This document shows positions 1 to 8,659 of a stretch of 64,000 nt of DNA, piece by piece. The notes under the pieces are model-generated. The model saw only the letters and a list, made by a program, of their open reading frames with translations. It had not been told where the DNA came from and ran no database searches. Position 1 is the stretch's first letter. Every line of letters begins with the position of its first letter. Location: positions 620,001 to 684,000 of the forward strand of contig NZ_SDPQ02000002.1 of NCBI RefSeq assembly GCF_004134905.2, written 5' to 3'. The stretch comes from Aeromicrobium ginsengisoli (GTDB taxonomy: Bacteria; Actinomycetota; Actinomycetes; Propionibacteriales; Nocardioidaceae). A program made the position numbers and the translations under genes.

Positions 1-149
1 CAGCTCGACGGAAGGCTCAGGCCGTTGACCTGGGCGCCGGAGGGCTGGAACGCGGCCAGGATGATGCTCACGAACGGCAGCAGCACCGCCGCGGCCATCA
101 GCGTCATGACGAGGTAGCGACCGGCGGTCGCCGAAGCGGTGGGTCTCAT
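1..149 (-). CDS. carbohydrate ABC transporter permease, MalG type (partial)
   Basis: Only the first 49 residues are in the window; the gene continues past the left edge. The N-terminus has a short polar lead followed by a hydrophobic segment of about 22 residues, as in the first membrane helix of the second permease of sugar importers. Its ATG (149) overlaps the TGA of the upstream permease by 4 bases, so the two are translationally coupled. Identity as the MalG-type partner rests mainly on its position after a solute-binding protein and a MalF-type permease. Confidence 0.75.
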   Translation of the reverse strand, partial: MRPTASATAGRYLVMTLMAAAVLLPFVSIILAAFQPSGAQVNGLSLPSS

Positions 150-1093
150 GCCTTCTCCCTCGCGAGCAGCCGGATCAGGGTGATGACGGTGAGCACCATG
201 AGCGTCAGGAGCACAGCCAGGGCGCTGGCGGCGCCGATGTTGCCCTCGTTGAACGCCAGCCGATAGACGAGCAGTCCAGGCACCGTCGTCTGGTTGGCCG
301 GCCCGCCGTTGGTCGTCACGAAGACGAGGTCGAAGCTGGCCAGTGCGGCGATCGTCGTGATGACGCTGGCGATCGTGATCTCGCCCCGCAGCGCCGGCAG
401 GGTGACGGTGAAGAACTTGCGGATGCTGCCGCCACCGTCGAGGGCGACAGCCTCGTAGAGCGAGACGTCGATCTTCTGGGCGCCGGCGAGGAACAGCACC
501 ATGCAGAGCCCCGTCATGGCCCAGGTGCCGATCAGGCCGAGCGCGATGAGGGCGTAGTCGTAGTCGCCGAGCCATGCGCGGGTGATCCCGTCCAGGCCGA
601 CGAGGTCGAGACCTTGGTTGATCAGGCCGTCGGAGCTGTAGAGCCAGCGCCACGTGATGCCGACGGCGACGAGGGGCAGGACCTGCGGCAGGAAGTAGAT
701 CACCCGGAACGCCGTCATGCCGCGGCGGTTGCCGCCCTGCAGCAGCGCCGTCAGGAACAGCCCGAACGCACACGGGATGATGGCGAAGAAGATGATGAGG
801 ACGAGGCCGTGCCACAGGGCCGGGCCGAGCGTCGGACTCGTGAAGATCGTGCGGTAGTTCTCCAGGCCGACCCAGGTCGACGGCGAGATGCCGTCCCACT
901 CGACGAACGACAGATAGGCCGTGTTGAGCGCGGGCCAGATCGCGAAGCCGAGATAGACGGCGGCGGCCGGGAGGATGTAGAGGAGCGCCGTGGCGCGGCC
1001 CCGCGTACGTCTGCGGGTCCGCACCGCGGCGGTGGTCGTGCCGAGACGGACCTGAGCCCGTCCCGGCACGACGCGGGTGACGTCATCACTCAT
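146..1093 (-). CDS. carbohydrate ABC transporter permease, MalF type
   Basis: A 315-residue inner-membrane permease of the binding-protein-dependent sugar importer family. It has a basic, disordered N-terminus of about 35 residues, then about six membrane segments. The EAA loop that contacts the ATPase is seen in the C-terminal half (EAVALDGGGSIRKFF, then TLPALRGE). I chose the ATG at 1093, giving MSDDVTRVV, because it overlaps the end of the solute-binding protein gene by 8 bases; longer in-frame starts would lie deep inside that gene. It forms an operon with the lipoprotein upstream and the second permease downstream. No ATPase gene is visible; such importers often share a distant MsiK-like ATPase. 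Confidence 0.9.
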   Translation of the reverse strand: MSDDVTRVVPGRAQVRLGTTTAAVRTRRRTRGRATALLYILPAAAVYLGFAIWPALNTAYLSFVEWDGISPSTWVGLENYRTIFTSPTLGPALWHGLVLIIFFAIIPCAFGLFLTALLQGGNRRGMTAFRVIYFLPQVLPLVAVGITWRWLYSSDGLINQGLDLVGLDGITRAWLGDYDYALIALGLIGTWAMTGLCMVLFLAGAQKIDVSLYEAVALDGGGSIRKFFTVTLPALRGEITIASVITTIAALASFDLVFVTTNGGPANQTTVPGLLVYRLAFNEGNIGAASALAVLLTLMVLTVITLIRLLAREKA

Positions 1094-2405
1094 GGAATGA
1101 GTTCCACGACTCCTGCAGTGAGGCCAGGTAGTCCGGCGCTGTCGTCTTGTCACTGAGGAGGCCCTGCACGCCGGCGGTCAGCTTGTCGATCATGTCCGGA
1201 GCGGCGAAGTCGGGGAACGGCACGATGCCGTTGTCCTCGACCACGCTCTTGAACGCGCCAGAGATGTCCGCGAGCACACCGCTCGTCTCGACCGCGGTCT
1301 CGGTGTCGACCGGCATGAACCCGCTCTCCACCTGCACCTTCGCGGCTTCGGGCGAACTCATGAAGTCGAGGAACGCTGCGGCCTCGTTGGGGTGTTTGGT
1401 CTTGGACGAGATCGAGAACGCGACGCTCGCTCCGGACGCGATCTTGTCGGCGTCGGCCGTCTTCTGCGGGAACAGGAAGAAGCCGACGTCGTCACCCATC
1501 TCCTTCTGGATCGCCGAGGCGGCCCAGTTGCCGGTGATCAGGTAGGCGCTCTTGCCGTTGACGAAGTCCGCCTGGGCGTCGCTGTCGGCTGTGGCGTTGG
1601 CCGACTGGGGGACGTATCCGGCCTTGACCCAGTCGCTGACCTTCTGCGCGGCTTCCTTGGCGCCGGCGGTCTCGATCGACGAGCCCGACTTGCCGTAGAC
1701 CCAGTCGCGGTACTGCGTCACGTCGCCCAGTGAGTTGGTCAGTGCGTTCCAGAGCTGGAATCCGCCGACCTGCAGGCCGCCGAGGCTGAACGGCGTGGTG
1801 CCGGAGTCCTTGACCTTCTTGAGGTCTGCCTCGAAGTCGGCGAGCGTCGCCGGGGTCTCCGAGATGCCGGCCTTCGAGACGAGATCCTTGTTGTAGTAGA
1901 CGCCGAGGACCGACAGGGCGCCCGGCACCGCGTAAAGGCCGCCGGTGCCGTACTCCTTGGCCTTCTTGTCCGAGCTCAGCACCTCCAGGCTCGAGGCGGG
2001 GAACGAGTCGTTCCACGAGTACGCCTTGGCGTACGGCTCGAGGTCGTAGATCAGGCCGGCGGGGACCAGGGCGCGCATCGCGCCGGGGTTGTACTCGGCG
2101 ATGTCCGGGGGAGTCGACGACGCCATCGAGAGCTTGATCGACTTCACGTAGTCCGAGAACGGGGTCTGCTGAGCCTTGATCGTGATGTTGGGGTGCTTCT
2201 TCCGGAACGCGTCGATCAGCGCGTTGGTCGGCGGGTCGTCGGTGTACGCGAGGTTGAGCGTGACGGGCTTGCTCGTGACCTTGGTCGACACGTCGTTGGG
2301 CTTGTCCGAGTCGGACGAGCCGCCACCGGCACAGCCGGCGAGGACGACGAGCGCCGCCACCGACACGGGAATCATGGCGCGGAAGGTGCGCGATGAGGAC
2401 TTCAT
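1086..2405 (-). CDS. extracellular sugar-binding lipoprotein of ABC importer
   Basis: A 439-residue solute-binding protein of the family 1 carbohydrate type. The N-terminus is a lipoprotein signal peptide with lipobox LAGC and the modified cysteine at residue 25, followed by a Gly/Ser linker. The mature part has the usual periplasmic-binding-protein features (NITIKAQQTPFSDYV, ITGNWAASAIQ, AAAFLDFMSSPEAAK). The ATG at 2405 is preceded by AGGAG at good spacing. It captures a sugar outside the membrane and hands it to the two permeases encoded next. The substrate is not readable from sequence; the adjacent alpha-N-acetylglucosaminidase, etherase and kinase suggest an amino-sugar oligosaccharide. 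Confidence 0.92.
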   Translation of the reverse strand: MKSSSRTFRAMIPVSVAALVVLAGCAGGGSSDSDKPNDVSTKVTSKPVTLNLAYTDDPPTNALIDAFRKKHPNITIKAQQTPFSDYVKSIKLSMASSTPPDIAEYNPGAMRALVPAGLIYDLEPYAKAYSWNDSFPASSLEVLSSDKKAKEYGTGGLYAVPGALSVLGVYYNKDLVSKAGISETPATLADFEADLKKVKDSGTTPFSLGGLQVGGFQLWNALTNSLGDVTQYRDWVYGKSGSSIETAGAKEAAQKVSDWVKAGYVPQSANATADSDAQADFVNGKSAYLITGNWAASAIQKEMGDDVGFFLFPQKTADADKIASGASVAFSISSKTKHPNEAAAFLDFMSSPEAAKVQVESGFMPVDTETAVETSGVLADISGAFKSVVEDNGIVPFPDFAAPDMIDKLTAGVQGLLSDKTTAPDYLASLQESWNSFHE

Positions 2406-2460
2406 GGGTTCTCCTGAAATGGTCTGGACAGGGGGGGTGGGTCTCGCAAGATGGGTGCGG

Positions 2461-3660
2461 CTACTCCCTTCGGACTGACGGGGACTCGAAGCGCTCCCGC
2501 TCGATGGCGGTGAGCGAGTGGCGGATGGCGCCCTGGGCGATGGCCTCCGAGCCGAGCCTCGAGATCTCGAGACGGGGCGGCCGGAGTGGCCCGTTGCTGA
2601 GTGCCTCCTCGAGGGCGTCGAGCATGACCGACCCGAGCGCGGCCATGTCCCCTCCGATGACGACGACCTCGGGGTCGAGCAGTGCACGGAGCGCTGCGAC
2701 GCCCTTGGCGAATCGCGCGGTCACGGTGCGTACGGCCGAGAGGGCCCAGTCCTCGCCGCGCTGCGCAGCGTCGTTGAGCTCGGTCAGCGTCACGGGGCCT
2801 TCGCCGTCGCGGTTGGCGGCGGCGATCGCCAGGAGCTCGCCGGTCCCGGTCCACCGCTCGAACGGTCCCAGCTCGCTGTCGGCGTCCGTCCCATGGGCCG
2901 GATCGACGACGAGGTCGAGGTAGCCGATGTCGCCGGCGTCGTTCGAGGCACCGCGATAGAGCTCGCCGTGGAGCACGATGCCGGCGCCGATCCGCTCGCC
3001 CCAGTCGATGAACACGAGCGCGTCCTCCTTACGAGGCTCGCCACGCCAGCGCTCGCCCTTGGTCGCGAGCTTGACGTCGTTGTCGAGATAGATCGGGCAC
3101 GAGACGAGCTCGCGAAGCTCGCTGACGAGCGCGTTGCCGGCGGCCTCGGGCATGCTCGGGATCAACGTGACGACCCCGGTGACCGGGTCGACGATGCCGG
3201 GGGTGGCGACCGAGACGTGCCAGACCTTGTCGGGCGTGACCGCCATGTCGGCGAGGGTGTCGGCGACCTGGTCGCGCACCGCCGCTCCGATGGACGTACC
3301 GGATCCACGCGTGAGGACGGTGCGAGTGTCGCCCACCGTCTCACCGGCGAGGTCGGCGACGATCACGCGTATGCCGTGAGGGTTCACATCGATGCCCACG
3401 GCATAACCGGCCTCGGCGCAGAACCGGACCATTTGGGGCGGTCGGCCGGACGTGTTGGCCTCGCGGTCGGGTCCGGTGATCTCGGCGTATCCCGCGCTCT
3501 CGAGCACCGTGAGCGACCGGGTGACGGCCTGCCGGGAGAGCCCGGTCCGCTGGGCGAGCGAGGAGACGCTGATGCGTCCCGCAGCTCGCAGCTGGGCGAG
3601 GATCGCGGCCGAGTTCACTTCTTGCATGAACTTCGTACCGACTGCCACCGCTGGCTCCAT
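2461..3660 (-). CDS. ROK-family transcriptional regulator
   Basis: A 399-residue repressor: an N-terminal winged helix-turn-helix (about residues 15-70, SSLAQRTGLSRQAVTRSL) followed by a ROK sugar-kinase-like domain with the nucleotide motif GIDVNPHGIRVIVADLAG and the ROK signature region (ERIGAGIVLHGELYRGASNDAGDIGYL, split here by my reading). The cysteine cluster that binds zinc in most ROK proteins (CxCGxxGC) is absent; a PAHGTDADSELG stretch stands there, so sugar sensing may differ. Starts at 3708 and 3681 are also in frame; I prefer ATG 3660 because GGAAGG lies 10 bases upstream. It is 55 bp ahead of the lipoprotein gene and probably controls both its own operon and the divergent GH89 operon. 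Confidence 0.88.
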   Translation of the reverse strand: MEPAVAVGTKFMQEVNSAAILAQLRAAGRISVSSLAQRTGLSRQAVTRSLTVLESAGYAEITGPDREANTSGRPPQMVRFCAEAGYAVGIDVNPHGIRVIVADLAGETVGDTRTVLTRGSGTSIGAAVRDQVADTLADMAVTPDKVWHVSVATPGIVDPVTGVVTLIPSMPEAAGNALVSELRELVSCPIYLDNDVKLATKGERWRGEPRKEDALVFIDWGERIGAGIVLHGELYRGASNDAGDIGYLDLVVDPAHGTDADSELGPFERWTGTGELLAIAAANRDGEGPVTLTELNDAAQRGEDWALSAVRTVTARFAKGVAALRALLDPEVVVIGGDMAALGSVMLDALEEALSNGPLRPPRLEISRLGSEAIAQGAIRHSLTAIERERFESPSVRRE

Positions 3661-3744
3661 GTGGGCCGCACCTTCCGTCATTCCGCTGAATTTCGAGTAC
3701 GCTAACATACTTACGGACCGTACGGAACTAATTAAGGAACCGAG
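3661..3744. promoter_or_regulatory. divergent control region between ROK/ABC and GH89 operons
   Basis: This 84-bp stretch is the only non-coding DNA between two opposed operons. It is AT-richer than its surroundings, holds overlapping -10-like hexamers (TAACAT on the + strand, TATGTT on the - strand, both near 3701-3707), a TACGGA direct repeat (3712-3717 and 3721-3726) and a short GTACGG inverted element. A ROK operator here would regulate import and hydrolysis together. The exact operator is inference. Confidence 0.5.
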
Positions 3745-5931
3745 ATGCCGACTTCACCCGAGACCGACGGCGCACCGGCCCCAGCGCCTTGGGTCACTGA
3801 GGTCGAAGCGCTCTGGGCCCGCGTCACGGGCGGCACGTGTGGGCTCGATGTCGAGGTGCTCACGGCACGGACCGACCGGTCGTACGAGGCGCAGAGCCGG
3901 TCGGACCGGCTGACCGTACGCGCGACCGACGCCGGCGCCGCATGCGTCGCGATCCACCAGTTCCTCCGGAGGCACTGCGGCGTCGCGGTGATGTGGGACA
4001 CCGCGCTGCCGCTGCGGATCTCGGAGCTCGGCGTCTCGGACGTGGTGGCCGGATCGGCGATCGTGCCGGACCTCTACTACCTGAACTTCTGCACGTTCGG
4101 CTACTCGACAGCGTTCTGGGGCTGGCCGGAGTGGGAGCGGGAGATCGACTGGATGGCGCTCCACGGCGTCACGATGCCCCTGGCTCTCGTCGGGCACGAG
4201 GCGACGCTGCGACTCGCGTACGGCCGTCTCGGCATGCCGGAGGACGACGTCCGCCGGTTCCTGGGCGGGCCGGCCTACCTGCCATGGGTCTACATGGGCA
4301 ACCTCGACTCGTTCGCCGGACCATTGCCCGAGGACTGGATCGACGAGCACCTCGAGCTGGGGCAGCGCGTCATCGACCGTCAACGCGCGCTCGGAATGAC
4401 CCCGGTGCTGCCCGCGTTCACCGGGCACATCCCGCGTGAGATCGCGCCCGACGGAGCGAAGACCCGGCTGTGGCAGGGGCACGAGACGACGGTCGTCGCT
4501 CCGGAAGATCCGCTCTTCGTCCGTGTGACGTCCGAGGTCGTCGCGGCTCAGCAGGAGCTGTTCGGCACGGACCACCTGTATGCCAGTGACCCGTTCATCG
4601 AGATGGTCCCCGAGGACACCGATGCCTCGGCGGACTACCCCGCGGCCGTCGCGGCGGCCGTCGTGCAGGGGTTGGCCGACGCCGATCCGGAGGCCGTGTG
4701 GGTCCTGCAGTCGTGGCCGTTCGCGTACCAGGGTGACTACTGGACCGCCGAGCGCGTGCACACGTTCCTCGACGCGATCCCGGCAGACCGGCTGCTGGTG
4801 CTCGACCTGTGGGCCGAGGCGCGCCCGCAGTGGGAGCGCCTCGAGGGGTTCTTCGGCCGGCGGTGGCTGTGGAACGGGCTGCTCAACTTCGGCGGCCGCA
4901 GCGAGCCGGTCGCCGACCTCCGATCGGCGGTCGACGGGTTCTCGTCCGCGCTCGAGTCGAACCATCCGCCGGTCGGCGTCGGGCTCACGATGGAGGCGAT
5001 CCACAACAACCCGGTCTTCTTCGAGCTCGTCGCCGACCGCGCATGGTCGGCCGAGCCGCTCGACCACGGGATTCGTAGGTACGCCCGAGAGCGCTACGGC
5101 GTCGAGTCGCCGCGCCTGGTTGAAGCCTGGGCTGACCTGGCCGCCACGATCTTCGACGGTCGTGGTGAACGGATCTTCCCCGAGTTCTTCATCTCGATCG
5201 TCGTCGCCAAGCCTGCATTCGAGTCGCTGCTCCGGCCCGACGCGACGATCCACGACGACATCCGGTCGGCGCTCTACTTCGATCCCCAGATCCTGCTGCG
5301 CGCGTGGCGTACGCTCGCCGACGTGGCTCGAGAGCGACCAGACCTGGTGGACGGGCCGCTGGGCGCGGACCTCGCACAGGTCGGGACAGCAGCGCTCGTC
5401 CGCATCATCGATGCTCGGCTCAGCCGGCTGCTGGGCGAGGCCGTCGCGTCGGGTCGGACCGACCCGGGGACCGTGGCGTCGTTCCTGTCGGCGTTCGACG
5501 ACCTCGAACTGCTGGTGGCGACCCGCCCCGAGTCGAGGTACGACTCGTGGGAGCAGGCGGCGCTTCGCTGGGGCAGCGAGCCGGAGACCGCAGCCGTCCT
5601 GCGGGACAACGCGCGACGGATCCTGACGGTGTGGAACAGTGCTGACGACGAGCATCTCGACGGCTACGCCGCCCGGCTCTGGAGCGGCCTGGTCACGTAC
5701 TACCAGCGCCGCTGGGCGCGATGGTGTGAGCTGCTGCCTGAGGCGCTCGAGAACCCTGCGGACGCCGAGGCCGTGCTCGCCGAGGATCTTCGAGTGCTGG
5801 CGGAGACGTTCATTGCCGAGGGCCCGGCGCCGGTCGAGGCTGGCTCCGTGCTGGACGAGTCGACTCGTCTGCTCCAGGCCTACGGCGACGAGCTGGCTGG
5901 GCTCGCCGGGGGAGGTGGGCGTCGTGGCTGA
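3745..5931 (+). CDS. alpha-N-acetylglucosaminidase (GH89, NAGLU-like), cytoplasmic
   Basis: A 728-residue glycoside hydrolase of family 89, which releases terminal alpha-linked GlcNAc. It follows the human NAGLU pattern closely: an N-terminal beta domain, then LYYLNFCTFGYS, WGWPEWEREIDWMALHGV, GPAYLPWVYMGNLDSFAGPLP, GMTPVLPAFTGH and LLVLDLWAE. The two catalytic glutamates align to Glu286 (DPFIEMVPE) and Glu417 (GLTMEAIHNN). There is no signal peptide or membrane segment, so it acts inside the cell on imported oligosaccharide, unlike lysosomal NAGLU and the secreted clostridial enzymes. The ATG at 3745 has AAGGAA upstream. The last 8 bases overlap the next gene, so it is the first gene of a three-gene operon. 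Confidence 0.92.
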   Translation: MPTSPETDGAPAPAPWVTEVEALWARVTGGTCGLDVEVLTARTDRSYEAQSRSDRLTVRATDAGAACVAIHQFLRRHCGVAVMWDTALPLRISELGVSDVVAGSAIVPDLYYLNFCTFGYSTAFWGWPEWEREIDWMALHGVTMPLALVGHEATLRLAYGRLGMPEDDVRRFLGGPAYLPWVYMGNLDSFAGPLPEDWIDEHLELGQRVIDRQRALGMTPVLPAFTGHIPREIAPDGAKTRLWQGHETTVVAPEDPLFVRVTSEVVAAQQELFGTDHLYASDPFIEMVPEDTDASADYPAAVAAAVVQGLADADPEAVWVLQSWPFAYQGDYWTAERVHTFLDAIPADRLLVLDLWAEARPQWERLEGFFGRRWLWNGLLNFGGRSEPVADLRSAVDGFSSALESNHPPVGVGLTMEAIHNNPVFFELVADRAWSAEPLDHGIRRYARERYGVESPRLVEAWADLAATIFDGRGERIFPEFFISIVVAKPAFESLLRPDATIHDDIRSALYFDPQILLRAWRTLADVARERPDLVDGPLGADLAQVGTAALVRIIDARLSRLLGEAVASGRTDPGTVASFLSAFDDLELLVATRPESRYDSWEQAALRWGSEPETAAVLRDNARRILTVWNSADDEHLDGYAARLWSGLVTYYQRRWARWCELLPEALENPADAEAVLAEDLRVLAETFIAEGPAPVEAGSVLDESTRLLQAYGDELAGLAGGGGRRG

Positions 5932-6811
5932 CCTTGTCGCGACCGAGGAGCGCAATGCGTCAACCCTCGACCTCGACCTGCGTACGAGCCGTGAGGTCAT
6001 CGAGGCCTTGATGCGGGAGGACGCCGTGGCGGTCCGTGCCGCGCAGCGGGTGGCGGACGACCTGGCCATGGCGGTGGACCGGGCCCATGAACGTACGAGT
6101 GCGGGTGGGCGGATCCACTACTTCGGCGCGGGCGCATCGGGGCGTCTGGCCGTGCTCGATGCGACCGAGGCGACGCCGACGTTCGGCACGCCGCAGGAGT
6201 TCTTCACGGCTCACTTCCCGGGCGGGAGGGAGGCGTTCATGGACTCCCGGATCGACCGCGAGGACGCCGAGCAGCTCGGCCATGACGATGCCGCCGCGGT
6301 CATGGCGACCGACGTCGCGATCGGGATCACCGCCTCGGGCTCCACGTCGTACGTTCGGGGTGCGCTTCGTCGCGCCCGCGAGGCCGGGGCGTTGACGGTG
6401 CTGATCACGGCCAACCCCGCTGCGTCCCTGGCCGCTGTCGCCGACGTCACCGTCGCACCGGACACCGGCGCGGAGGCGCTGACCGGTTCGACCCGGCTCA
6501 AGGCCGGCACCGCGACGAAGGTCGTCCTCAACGCGTTCTCGACGGCCCTCATGGTCCGTTCCGGCCGTACGTACTCCAACCTCATGGTGTGCCTCGTCGC
6601 GACGAACGACAAGCTCAGGCAGCGTGCTGTGTCGGTCCTGGAGATGGCCACCTCACAGCCTCGCGAGGTCTGCGTCGAGGCGCTCGACCGCTGCGAAGGG
6701 GACCTCTCGACGACCCTCGTGCATCTGCTGTCGGGCCGCTCGCCCGCCGAGAGCCGGGAGGCGCTAGCCCGTGGCGGGAGCGTACGTGCAGCGCTCGGGA
6801 TGCTGCGGTGA
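5924..6811 (+). CDS. murQ: MurQ-like N-acetylmuramic acid 6-phosphate etherase (SIS domain)
   Basis: A 295-residue SIS-domain protein. In the MurQ family the enzyme cleaves the lactyl ether of MurNAc-6-phosphate to GlcNAc-6-phosphate and D-lactate. The hallmark GAGASGRLAVLDATEATPTFG (about residues 68-88) is present; Glu82 aligns with one catalytic glutamate of the E. coli enzyme and a glutamate at 113 or 116 with the second. Further family motifs are ITASGSTSYV, TGSTRLKAGTATK and NLMVCLVATNDKL. The GTG at 5924 was chosen because GGGGGAGG lies 8 bases before it; it overlaps the GH89 stop by 8 bases. An etherase acting on a related lactyl- or non-lactyl sugar cannot be excluded. Confidence 0.85.
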   Translation: MADLVATEERNASTLDLDLRTSREVIEALMREDAVAVRAAQRVADDLAMAVDRAHERTSAGGRIHYFGAGASGRLAVLDATEATPTFGTPQEFFTAHFPGGREAFMDSRIDREDAEQLGHDDAAAVMATDVAIGITASGSTSYVRGALRRAREAGALTVLITANPAASLAAVADVTVAPDTGAEALTGSTRLKAGTATKVVLNAFSTALMVRSGRTYSNLMVCLVATNDKLRQRAVSVLEMATSQPREVCVEALDRCEGDLSTTLVHLLSGRSPAESREALARGGSVRAALGMLR

Positions 6812-6815
6812 TCGC

Positions 6816-7757
6816 GTGACGAGCTGGATCGCCGGCGTGGACGTCGGCGGCGGCGGCATCCGGGTGCAGGTCCGGACCGACGACGTGGGCCTCAAGGCGC
6901 GAGATCGCGGGCCGGTGCCCCGCATCGCCGGAGCCATCGACACGAGTCGCCTCTGCGGACGGATCGGTGAGTTGATCAACAGCGTCGTGGAGTCCGGCGC
7001 ACGACCCGCCTTCGAACGGATCGCTGTGGGCCTGACCGGCATGCCCGGCCTGGTGAGGCCGGCTGAGCTCGCCGATCAGCTGCGCCTTCACGTCAAGACG
7101 AGTTCCGTGGTCGTCGCCAGTGACTCCGTCACGACCCATCTCGGTGCCCTCGGCGGTGAGGCCGGGTGCGTCGTCTCAGCCGGCACCGGTGCGATCGCGC
7201 TTGGCACGGATCACCGGTCGACGTGGAACCGCGCCGACGGATGGGGCTACCTGCTGGGCGACGAGGGCGGAGGAGGCTGGATCGGCACCCAGGGCATCCG
7301 CGCCGCCCTGCGCTTCCACGATCGGCGCGACGGCGGCTCGGAGGCGCTGCTCCGCAAGGTCGAGCACCAGTTCGGCGGGGTGTCCGCAGCGCTCGCCGCG
7401 ATCTACAACTCGCCTTCGCCGATCCATTCGGCGGCGACGTTGGCGCCGCTCGTCGCCGATGCAGCACACGAGGACGATCCGGTTGCCCGCGCGATCTGGG
7501 TCGAGGCCGGCCGGCTGCTCGCCGAATCGGCATTCGCGGCTGCCCGGGGCCTGCCTCAGACGTACTCCTGGGGCGGGCGGCTGTTCGACGCCGGCGAGCT
7601 CCTGCTCGGGCCGTTCCGTGACGAGGTGCTCAAGCGATCGCCGGATGCGGAGATCCGGCCGCCGCAGGGCCAGGCTGCAGACGGGGCGTTGTTGCTGGCC
7701 GCCCGGGGGATCCCCGCCGGTGCCATCGCGGAGCCGTACGTCCACGAGTTCGCCTGA
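6816..7757 (+). CDS. BadF/BadG-type N-acetylglucosamine/MurNAc kinase
   Basis: A 313-residue ATP-dependent amino-sugar kinase of the BadF/BadG/BcrA/BcrD ATPase fold, the family that includes GlcNAc kinase and clostridial MurK. Visible motifs are the first phosphate loop GVDVGGGGIRVQV near the N-terminus, SAGTGAIALG in the middle and GWGYLLGDEGGGGWIG, the usual GDEG signature. The GTG at 6816 starts 4 bases after the murQ stop; an ATG at 6771 would overlap murQ by 41 bases and is less likely. In this operon it would phosphorylate GlcNAc freed by the GH89 enzyme, or MurNAc to feed the etherase. Substrate choice between GlcNAc, MurNAc and glucosamine is open. Confidence 0.82.
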   Translation: MTSWIAGVDVGGGGIRVQVRTDDVGLKARDRGPVPRIAGAIDTSRLCGRIGELINSVVESGARPAFERIAVGLTGMPGLVRPAELADQLRLHVKTSSVVVASDSVTTHLGALGGEAGCVVSAGTGAIALGTDHRSTWNRADGWGYLLGDEGGGGWIGTQGIRAALRFHDRRDGGSEALLRKVEHQFGGVSAALAAIYNSPSPIHSAATLAPLVADAAHEDDPVARAIWVEAGRLLAESAFAAARGLPQTYSWGGRLFDAGELLLGPFRDEVLKRSPDAEIRPPQGQAADGALLLAARGIPAGAIAEPYVHEFA

Positions 7758-7759
7758 GC

Positions 7760-8455
7760 TCAGGGCCGCTCCGGGTCCTGACCGTGGTGCTTGCTGTCCT
7801 GGTCATCGATCACCTCGTGAGCGATGTCGGTGAGCTTGATGTTCTCCTGCTGGGATCTGCGCCGTAGGTACTCGAAGGCCTGCTCGGCTCCGATGCCGTA
7901 CCGGCCCATGAGGATGCCCTGGGCCTGGCCAATGAAGGTGCGTGCGTCGATCGCGAGCGTCAGGCCCTCCTCGGTGAAGGCTGTGGAGAGGGCGATCGAG
8001 GCATGGCGGGCGAAGTTCTTGGCGATCGCGACGTCCTGGGGTCCGAACGCGTCGGTGGGTTCTGCATAGAGGTTGAGGGCGCCGAGGTTCCGGTTCTTGG
8101 ACTCGAGCCTGATGCTGAGCGCACTGCTGATGCCGAGCTCGGCCGCCGCGGGTCCCCAAGCCGGCCATCGGTCGTCGTGTCGGGCATCGGTGCAGATGTA
8201 GACGGGCTCGCTGCGGATCGCATCGAGGCAGGGCCCCTCGTCGAGGCTGACCTGGAGCTGATGGAGCTCGGCCACTCGCGCGGATGTGGCGGCGGGGGTC
8301 GACCAGATGTTCACGGCGCGGGAGTAGAGGATGCCGCACTCGTCCGCCGCCGTGGTGAGGCAGGCGTACTCGGCGATGAGCTCGGCCGTCGATGACATCG
8401 TGAGCTCGGCGTCGAGCTCGAGCGCTATCCGTGACAGGAAGTCGGCTTCGTCCAT
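7760..8455 (-). CDS. GAF-ANTAR domain protein
   Basis: A 231-residue regulator: an N-terminal GAF domain (about residues 15-160, with QVSLDEGPCLDAI and SALSIRL) and a C-terminal three-helix ANTAR domain (about 165-220, IGQAQGILMGRYGIGAEQAF). ANTAR domains bind paired hairpins in nascent RNA and block termination. Usual partners are PdtaS-type kinases, and one is encoded at 37460. The gene converges on the kinase at 7757 with only 2 bp between the stops. It is about 35% alike by eye in motif layout to the second GAF-ANTAR gene at 8975 on the other strand. Confidence 0.9.
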   Translation of the reverse strand: MDEADFLSRIALELDAELTMSSTAELIAEYACLTTAADECGILYSRAVNIWSTPAATSARVAELHQLQVSLDEGPCLDAIRSEPVYICTDARHDDRWPAWGPAAAELGISSALSIRLESKNRNLGALNLYAEPTDAFGPQDVAIAKNFARHASIALSTAFTEEGLTLAIDARTFIGQAQGILMGRYGIGAEQAFEYLRRRSQQENIKLTDIAHEVIDDQDSKHHGQDPERP

Positions 8456-8659
8456 CCGCTGCTCATTCTGCTCGTGGCCGGCACGTCGACCTCATCGATG
8501 TGGCCCTAGGATCCCACGAACCCAGGATCGCTCGCGTCCGGGTCATTTCGGGCGTAGTCTGAAGAGGTCCCGACCACTGGCCGGGGCGCAGCGCACGTCG
8601 AAAAAACGGCGACCGATACCGGTGCCGCGCAGGCATTCCACCCCTCAGGCGGAACGCTG

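Noticed and set aside
3661-3708. ROK regulator starting at 3708 or 3681
   Set aside because: 3708 would lie upstream of the likely -10 region and neither has a ribosome site as good as that of 3660.
3754-6069. A 771-codon open frame on the - strand opposite GH89
   Set aside because: No domain, arginine-rich, and it fully overlaps a recognised enzyme; an artefact of GC codon bias.
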